Assembly (NCBI GenBank): GCA_000733355.1
Contig: JNVV01000011.1
Span: 424,679-488,678 of the forward strand
Reading direction: 5' to 3'
Length of the DNA stretch: 64,000 bases
Source: Falciphora oryzae
Taxonomy: Eukaryota; Ascomycota; Sordariomycetes; Magnaporthales; Magnaporthaceae
In this document: positions 56,851-64,000 of the stretch, in pieces
Layout of the letters: each line of letters begins with the position of its first letter
Position numbering within the stretch: the first letter of the stretch is position 1
The notes under the pieces: generated by a model
What the model was told of the DNA's origin: nothing
The model's database searches: none
Seen by the model: only the letters and a program-made list of their open reading frames with translations
Program-made: the position numbers and the translations under genes

Positions 56851-59005
56851 CCTTCAGGGAAGAAAATCCATTGGGCTCAACCCACAACCGCAACTAGAGC
56901 GGCCCCGCCCTGCGCGGCCGTCGTGAACAACCGAGAAGAAACGAAAAAAAATCAACCCAGAAAATATCCCCGAAAAGGTTACTCAACATGCAGCTAATGT
57001 GCCTGCCGCAGCCACCTGCTTTATGCGACCCAATGTGCCCAGTATCGCTCTATGGTTGGATACTATGGTGGTGAGTACTGGATGATGATCTCGCTTCCCT
57101 TCAAGGCGGGCGCAGCCACATGAACGCATGGCTACCTTGGCGACCCTTCGTTCGAGATGCCCGAGCTCGAACCCCGTACCGACTGTTGGCGTGGCGTAGG
57201 GAGCCTGATGATATTTAGCAAGAGTAGCCGACGTATAATAAGCTCGCAGATGGCCTTCAACGAAGCGAACGAGAATGAGAGGAAGCATGAGCACAAGAAC
57301 AAAAAAAAAAAAAAATCTCCAGCTCGGGACCTGCTGTGGAGCACCCTGACACGCCAGTCCCATGCCCCATTTATCATGCATGTCTTGCTGCATGTCACGA
57401 CCGGCTTCGTTGACGAGACTGCATGTCACCAATCCCGGCCTGGCCCGCACAATTGCAGTTGGCAATTCTCTTCTGTCCATTGAACGTGCGAGGCGATGGA
57501 GAGGCCAATGGAGCCTTCCAAAAGTCGACATGCACTAGATAGAAGCCGCTGCACAACGCCACCCACCGCCATCTGGGCTCCGGACGATTCTCGTTGGCTC
57601 GCGGGTCTTTGTTCTTCCCCTTGGCCGCGCCCGGCAGCCCTCTCTACTTGGTGCCACACACGAGAAACGGCCAAGTAGATCGAGCTTGACTTGACTTGGC
57701 TGTGAAGAAAACCGCTGACATCATGGTACGACACCCCTTTATACCTAGAGGGTGACAGGAACGGCACTGTTGAGATTTGATGCATCTGGTATCCGATCTT
57801 AGCACCCTTGCTTGCCTAAATGCCTAGAGATGGGCTTGACTCCTTGACGCTTGCACGACAAGCACAGTCCTGAGGTAGGGTGGGAGGTGGTGGAAAGTGA
57901 AAAGAAAAAGAAAGAAAAAGATATCGGGGCATTACACTCTGTGTCACCCAAGCACGTCAAATGCGTTTTATTCTCGTCAACACATGGTGTCGAGTTTGCA
58001 CCCCCTGAACGGCGTGTTGTGGTCCCCGACAGCGCTGGTGCGATTTGATTTTCCAGCGCGCATTTGACGGTAAGCAAGCACGCCCAACCGTGCTGTCCAG
58101 GCAGCGACGCGAGTTGGCCTTCGAGGCGGGGAACGCCGTCAGCTACTGCACTCTTGACGCCACGACTTCCCTTCCTCCACCAAATCATCAAATCAACCGT
58201 TGGCTGCCGCACGTTCCGGCCTTCGTTCTCCCGGGCTTTGAGTCCCGTCAAAAGCCAGCTTACAGCCTCCTGACCTGCTTCCGCATACTGCTGCAGTCAC
58301 GCGAGAGGGCCAGAGACCTGTTCTACTCAACCCGTGCTGGCTGTTGTCGACTGGGCTGAACCACCAAACACCAAGCGGTGGGCGCGAGTCACATCCCACA
58401 TCCACATCCACATCCGCACACTTAGCAGCACAGCACCACACATCTGCCCCCCACGACACCCTAGACATCTTCCTAAGACGGACGATATCATATGCCTCCT
58501 TGCATATCGATTCCGACGATCGCTCTGCCAGTCCATCCTTCGCCCGCTGCGGTAAAGCAAAGCTAGGACCTGATCGGCACCCCCACGGTCGCCTAGGCCG
58601 GGCCGCTTCTGGATCTAGGCACCTAGGACATAGCTGGATAAGACGACTGAGGTTCCTTTGTCATCACGGCAGTCATCTTCCCCCCATCCCAGCAGCTAGC
58701 CAGGGCAGCCGACAGAACCAACCCAACGGAGCCGTATACGTTCACACAATCATCTTGCTTTGGAGCACACTTCCCACCACGTCCTTCACCGTGTCCTCAC
58801 CTCCTTTGCTGTCCGACATTGGGTCGAAGCGCCGCCAAGGCGTTGCCCCCAAATCCCGCGCTCCGACCAGCGGACCAACAAAACAGCGGGCCCCCAACGT
58901 TCGGCTCCTGCGCTGTCTTGAGCTTCCCCATTTGCTCACGGCCGAGTCTACCCAAAGCGGCCGCACCGCCCGCCACGCCCGCTCTCTGCAGCAGGCCCGG
59001 AAAAG

Positions 59006-61434
59006 ATGGAGCAGGACGAGGTCATGCAGACCACAGGAGGTACAGACGACATTGTACGCTCATATATCTCTCCAATTGGTACGTGATTCAAAAGCCGGCC
59101 TTCGCCCCCAACACACCCGGCACGGGGCGTACGCCGTCCTCACCCAACCATTCGGACCCGTGCAAGCGCAACGGCCTATCGTTGGCTACTTCGCTCCAGC
59201 CTAGACTTGCTAGGGTCCATGTGGGGGAACATGAGAGAGCCTCGCCTCGTGTCATGCCGTGCCGTCGCACATGGTCACTCCTACTAGCCTTGATCGACCC
59301 TGGCCTGTCTCCAGATCCTACTCTGCCTTGGTTTTTTTTTTCTGTGCACTACCAAGTCAATATGCACATGCCAAACCACAACAGCAGCCCGGACTTCCCT
59401 AGCCCGCCTCCCCAGCACATTACACATACCATACATGCCTCGCTAGCCGTGTCGCTATGATCTGCCCACACCTTCGCAATTTCTTTACCCCCTCAGAACC
59501 TGTAGATGTGGCTAGCGGGTACCCTGCTGCCCTCATTCAGGTATCTCCCTCCATGCACGAGCGCCAGTGCGCAACAAACCGTCCTGAAGACTTTTGCATA
59601 AACTCACTACATGCCAACATCCATCCCTGTGGATATCGCAGTTCCACTTGCATTTCCAAGTTTGTTTTATATCGCCAGTGGTGGTAAAATATGGGGCTAA
59701 GAGCCAGTCTTCTGATCATGAAGTTTGCTATCTCGCCCAGACGAACTACATAGTTTCGTTACCCCAGCGCTAGGGATAAGATTGATCGTGTCGTTTATAC
59801 TGAGTATTCTTCTATGGACTGACATCTCTCAACCTCCCAGGATACAGCAACTCATCCGAGTGTGGATATTGTCGTGGACGTTCGGGTGTCTTGAAAAAAA
59901 GTGAGATGAAATTTTTATTGCCGGATCAGCTGTGGCAGTTGTTGTTGTTGTTGCTGCTGTTGTTGTATCCCTTGTCATCTCCCTCACACGTTCCCCCGTG
60001 TACCTTGCCTCTCGGTCGTCTTCCAGCATTCGCCTAAGGCCCCGGAGGTGAAGAACGTACTGTCTCGCCGCTCCCCGGCACGCCTACTCCCGTTGCTTGG
60101 TGCAAGTCCTAACTGTGACTCGGTGGGCTGCAGGATATTCTTATTATGCCGTGACGAACGACCTGTCGCCTGGTTTTTACCAGAGCCTTGTCGATCGGTG
60201 CTGGAGACGGTCCGGCACGCTTTTATACAGGCCGAATCAGAGGAATGCATGCTGCCCTCACTACACCCTACGCCTTGACTCCAGCGAGTTTAAACCTACA
60301 AAAGACCAGCGTCAGGCCATCAACCGCTTCAACAACTATGTCGTGGGCGAATCGTACACGAAGGAGGCGGCCCGTCTCCACCCGCGGTCGCGCGAGGAGT
60401 CCAAGCGGCGCGACGCTGTCTTTAATCTGGTTGAACGTGTCCACGAAGCCGAGCGTGAACGAGTGCCGTCGCCCCTAGAACCCGCACACAAATTCACAGT
60501 CGCGCTGGAGCCGGACAACTTTACCGAGGAGAAGTATCTCTTGTTCGAGAACTATCAAAGGCTAGTGCATAAAGAGCCGCCCAGTAAGATCAGTCGCTCC
60601 GGCTTCAGGAGGTTCCTGTGCGACTCCCCCATCCGCAGGACCACCGACGCAGGGCCGGATGGAAACCAACGCAAGCTGGGCTCCTTCCACCAGTGCTATC
60701 GGCTGGATGGGAAGCTGGTGGCTATGGGCGTCCTTGACCTGCTGCCGCATTGCGTCAGCGCCGTCTACTTTCTGTACCACGAGTCCATCCACAAGTACAA
60801 CCCTGGAAAGCTTGGTGCCATGAGAGAGATTGCCCTTGCCGTCGAGAGCGGCTACCGCTGGTGGTATTCCGGCTACTACATCCACACCTGCCCCAAGATG
60901 CAGTACAAGAACGACTACGCCCCGCAGTACATCCTCAATCCCGAGACGCTCTCCTGGCACCCTCTCGCCAAAAGGGACATGGCAATTTTCGACGACAAGG
61001 GATATGCCAGATTCCCCCGGGCCGGCGTGCCCAATGGCGACAGTAAATCGGAAGAGCCCAAGGGAGGCGCCGGGGACCACGGTGGTAACGATAGGGGGGC
61101 GGGTGGGTCGCAGGGAGACGATTCCGATGGCAAGAGCGGGGGCGAAGACGACGACGATGACGACGACGGGCAGCGGGAATTTCTCCTGCGAAGCAACATG
61201 CCGGGGATATTGTCGCTAGACGAGGTGGCCGCCCTGGACCTCGATGACATCGCCGTCGTGACGGACGGGCACTCAGAGACGTTCAGCACGTCGGACCTTG
61301 TGGTCTGGCAGACGCAGACCGTCACCCAGTACCCCTCGCTCAAGGCTCGGGTGGCGGAGCTGGTGGCTGCTGTCGGCCCGGATCTGCTGGATGAAATGTG
61401 TCTTGATTTCCGCACGCGGCGTCAGTCGTTCTAA
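59006..61434 (+). CDS. ATE1: Arginyl-tRNA--protein transferase ATE1 (N-degron pathway)
   Basis: Three exons, 59006-59078, 59841-59900 and 60134-61434, join to 477 residues. Residues 16-35, IVRSYISPIGYSNSSECGYC, match the ATE1 start, with Cys32 and Cys35 as the CxxC of the family's iron-sulfur site. The partner pair Cys84-Cys85 is in NACCPHYTLR. The Asn/Arg-rich FKPTKDQRQAINRFNNY and the GNAT-like C-terminal fold with GKLVAMGVLDLLPHCVSAVY and PKMQYKNDYAPQ follow. ATE1 moves Arg from Arg-tRNA to N-terminal Asp, Glu or oxidised Cys, creating an Arg/N-degron for ubiquitin ligases in cytosol and nucleus. A disordered Gly/Asp-rich insert (about residues 330-375) ends in a run of seven Asp. Residue 67 is Cys (DRCWRRSG) where Gly is usual. 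The first intron, 762 bases, is long for this window. It is convergent with the dehydrogenase gene. Confidence 0.92.
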
Positions 61435-61687
61435 CCAGGCGCGACATCTCCTGTTCAAAGAGAAAGCTGGCGTAAGGGGCCCGTCCAAGGGAGTGATGAC
61501 ATTGGGCAATGTAATTCGGGGTATATCATATTGGATGCGTGTAGCTAGGGCGTACTCTTGCTTCTGACGGTAGACAACTTGTGGGCAACATCTCTCTTCT
61601 CGCCTTCGCATCTCCCTCTGATAATGATTAAAAAACGCAGCACTAGTAACATCGGCCTCTCTCTATATATGGATTAGGATACGACGG

Positions 61688-63081
61688 TCAAGACTGCTTC
61701 AGTGCTGGCACCTTTGTAGTGAGCTCTTGCTGGATCTCGTCCCACACCATCTTGTGCACCTTTTGGCTAGTCTCGTTAGTCAGGACAGAGACGGATTCCC
61801 TGACATGGTGTTAGTTATGCCTAGATGATACGTGCAACAAATATTGGGAAGGGGTTTTAATTACTTGGCGTATGCGTCGTCGGAGATGTATCTGCAAACG
61901 AATTTGCCCTGTTGAAGCCGAATCATCTTTCAGTCAGCATAGTGATTCTTCATATATACCTACCCTAGGCGGGTGATAGAGGACGGAATACGAAACTCAC
62001 ATTTTCGCTTGCAGTCGTAAGACCGGCGGCCAGGTACGTCCTCGCCCCGATCTCGGGGGTCTGGGCCAGCAGGGTCATGATGAGGGGCTCGCCGAGGCGG
62101 ACGAGGAGGGACTCCTCCTTCATGGAGCGCGAGATTTCCGTCCGGACCATGCCCGGGCAGCACGTGTTGACGACGACGTCGGGCCTCCCCGTGGCTGGGT
62201 CCAGCGCCATCCTGGAGATCTCGGCGAGCGAGTACTGCAGCATCAGCTTGGCAACAGCGTAAAGGTCCTGGCCGTGGAAGTTCTCCTTGGCGCTGAAGTG
62301 CTTCAGGATCCCGCCGCTCTTCTCGGCAAAAGTGGGCCACTTGGAGTTGTCGACCATCAAGTGCATGCCCGAGCCGACCAGGGTGAGGTGCGCGGGCTGC
62401 TGGCGGGTCTTGCGGAGGTCCTTGAGCCAGGGCAGGAGCAGCTGTGCTAGCAGCACGGTGCTCAGGACGTTGATTTGCAGGGTTGGGACCCTGGGTGATG
62501 ATTCTGTTGTCAGCGGCCGCAGACCTCTGGGTGTTCTACAAGTCCAATAGCTCCTTCCTTACCATCCCTCGGGGCTCTGGGACCACGCAGCGTCGATGAC
62601 TCCGGCGTTGAGGCAGATCCACTATTTGGCATGTCGTGTCAGCACCTAGGTATATATCGGCATCGAGGCCCTAGGATGGTCGTGGGAGCTCCCAACCCCG
62701 GGAACAGCAACTCACGTCAAACCCGCCGTCGGAGCCACGGTCCCGCTTCAGGCCGTCCGCGAAGGCGACGACGGACGAGTACACACTCATGTTGAGCTCC
62801 AGGACGCGCACGTCGGCGGCGCTGTCGGCGCGGCCGGCCTTCTTGGCGGCGGCCTCGGCGGCCTGGACGATGCGCTTCCTAGCCGCCTCGCCGCGGGTGG
62901 CGTCCCGGCACGTGATGCAGACGGCGGCGGCGCCGAGGTTGACGACGTGGATGGCCGTGGCGAGCCCCAAGCCCGTGGTGCCGCCGGTAATGAGGACCTT
63001 TTGGCCCTTGAAGCTGTCGGGCGGCACCATTGGCTGGGCGAACAGCTTGTTGCTGAGGGTGCGCGTGATTAGTTTCGTCAT
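61688..63081 (-). CDS. Short-chain dehydrogenase/reductase (SDR)
   Basis: Five exons, 63081-62716, 62621-62563, 62490-62001, 61908-61865 and 61799-61688, join to 356 residues. The Rossmann fold opens with TGGTTGLG at residues 32-39, the NAD(P)-binding motif of classical SDRs. The NAG motif (ICLNAG) comes from exon 2, a Ser at 182 in VGSGMHL is the likely catalytic Ser, and Y219-A-V-A-K223 is the YxxxK site. PGMVRTEI follows as the usual substrate-loop start. The protein is longer than a minimal SDR (about 250 residues) because of an N-terminal basic stretch and a C-terminal helical tail. The substrate is unknown; members with this layout act on retinol-like, steroid or polyketide ketones, and the sequence does not decide. 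Several introns are short (72-95 bases), and all junctions keep frame with GT-AG ends. Convergent with ATE1; 253 bases separate the stops. Confidence 0.9.
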
Positions 63082-64000
63082 GATTGCGAGACGTTGCCGG
63101 GTTTATAGTTAATATCAAGGCGGGTTGCGGTATCGGTGACGGAGCAGTGATGGAGAATGGCATGGCATGAGGTTCATAGCGAGCAGCGGCATTAGCGATC
63201 TACATATGTACCCCCTATTTGACCCAAGTTTAAGGTTGAAGCTCCCCGGCCACTGCGACAATACGGAATGAGCGGTCCCATATCCCAGGCAGGAGACCGG
63301 GCAATCCTGGAGACTTTCGAAGGGCAGGGATGGCACAAATTTGACCGCGTATCTTTCTTCGCTTTCGGGCCCCGGGACTTGAAACGGAGGCCCCAACAGC
63401 AGCTCGGAGTCGGAGGAAATGCTCAGCCAAAAAGTCGCCGAGGGTGGATGCCTGTCGACCCCGTCTTTGTCGGCGGGCAAGCTTTGGATATCTTTGTAAG
63501 CCCAGAATCTCCGAGACCTTTGGCCTGTATGCAGCTTTTCAGACCGTTGTTTCGAATTTTCCAGAATTGAGGTTGGCGTCGCGAGATGAGCTCAGTCTTT
63601 CATAATAACGTCCATTTTTGGCAACCACGCAGCGACGGGTCCACCTAAGCAGTGCAATGAACGACTGCGCCAGTTGGAACTCCCGGCAGTTTATGATTGG
63701 CACCTCGCATTACTTTTATTTATTCGGGATACACAATTGCTCCCACACATCCACGAAAAAAGGAAATAGGAAAGGGAACCGGGAATGATACAGAAAGGAA
63801 ATAGGATAAGGAAAGAATTAGAACAATGGGGGTTCCGGTTGGCGTGGTCGGACCTGCAGACTTTCGTTTGGGCGCCGTGCCACCCAAGCGGAAGGGCTTC
63901 TCTTGGCCCCACGTCAGTTGCCTGCCGACGCAAGAAAGGGAGAAGGGACGGAGCTTCAGCCAATTGGAATGCGACTGAGGTCCCAAAAAAAATCCAACAC
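63082..64000. promoter_or_regulatory. Upstream region of the SDR gene to the window end
   Basis: It holds the promoter side of the dehydrogenase gene. Open frames of up to about 120 codons occur on both strands and overlap, with no family match. Nothing else can be supported; a gene may begin beyond the window edge. Confidence 0.4.

Larger units (their letters stand above)
54506..59005. promoter_or_regulatory. Divergent promoter region of the Nudix gene and ATE1, 4.5 kb
   Basis: No gene is supported between these divergent starts. It carries T39 at 54796-54834, an AAAAAT-type repeat at about 55542-55573, A22 at 56829-56850, and GGTACCTA-type motifs at 55779, 55826 and 56742. The 286-codon open frame at 58344-59204 runs into the ATE1 first exon in another frame, has no family match, and is judged a shadow. 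A pyrimidine- and C-rich stretch (58150-58900) probably includes the ATE1 core promoter and leader. Confidence 0.5.

Noticed and set aside
57130..57200. GGTTCGAGC on the minus strand, like a tRNA T-loop
   Set aside because: The flanking bases do not form the 5-base T stem, and no matching acceptor stem or D-arm was found.
58344..59204. 286-codon open frame before ATE1
   Set aside because: It overlaps the ATE1 first exon in another frame, is poor in recognisable motifs, and covers the likely promoter.

Overview
This window is nuclear DNA of a filamentous ascomycete (Pezizomycotina), most likely a Sordariomycete. That placement is inferred from the gene families, the short introns (mostly 50-250 bases, GTRNGT donors and YAG acceptors), the C-ending codons and GC-rich coding sequence, and large intergenic spaces. 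Fourteen protein-coding genes can be supported. Eleven belong to well-known families, two to recognisable architectures, and one is a conserved-looking protein of unknown function. A possible gene fragment lies at the left edge. I found no rRNA, tRNA, CRISPR array or intact transposon.

Layout. The left half (1-29.6 kb) is gene-poor. It holds an uncertain open frame cut by the window edge (2-361), an Hsp90 co-chaperone p23/Sba1 gene (2802-3808, minus), a divergent ESCRT-III Vps24/CHMP3 gene (5021-5919, plus), and one small unknown gene (16796-17320, plus). That gene sits alone in about 23.7 kb of sequence with no other supported gene. The empty sequence contains homopolymer runs, a 44-base near-perfect inverted repeat (20727-20878) and a degenerate tandem duplication (19568-19747).

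The right half (29.6-63.1 kb) is a compact housekeeping block: a 1717-residue WD40/Gemin5-like protein (29640-35087, plus); GPI15/PIG-H (36920-37696, plus); tRNA pseudouridine synthase Pus3/Deg1 (37927-39993, minus); an atypical Rho-like GTPase (40484-41288, plus); RNA polymerase III subunit Rpc9/Rpc17 (41316-41879, minus); a PRPP synthetase with a long non-homologous insert (43155-44638, plus); a PARP/E2 fusion protein (46197-50000, minus); a COG7-like Golgi tether subunit (51689-53053, plus); a diphosphoinositol-phosphate-type Nudix hydrolase (53908-54505, minus); arginyl-tRNA-protein transferase ATE1 (59006-61434, plus); and a short-chain dehydrogenase (61688-63081, minus).

There are no operons and no obvious biosynthetic cluster. 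The genes serve unrelated basic processes: protein folding and trafficking, GPI anchors, tRNA modification and transcription, nucleotide supply and protein modification. Most are in convergent or divergent pairs. The tightest is the Rho-like GTPase and RPC9, whose stop codons are only 27 bases apart. Several splice structures were rebuilt by hand and checked by reading-frame continuity and family alignment: a 21-base microexon in p23, a 22-base microexon in PRS, a 60-base symmetric exon carrying the CxxC motif of ATE1, and an in-frame stop-free intron in RPC9. No wholly new system is proven. The best leads are the single-polypeptide PARP + UBE2Q-like E2, the Rho-like GTPase that appears to lack its catalytic residues, the possible dual-localisation start of PUS3, and the long inverted repeat in the gene-poor region.
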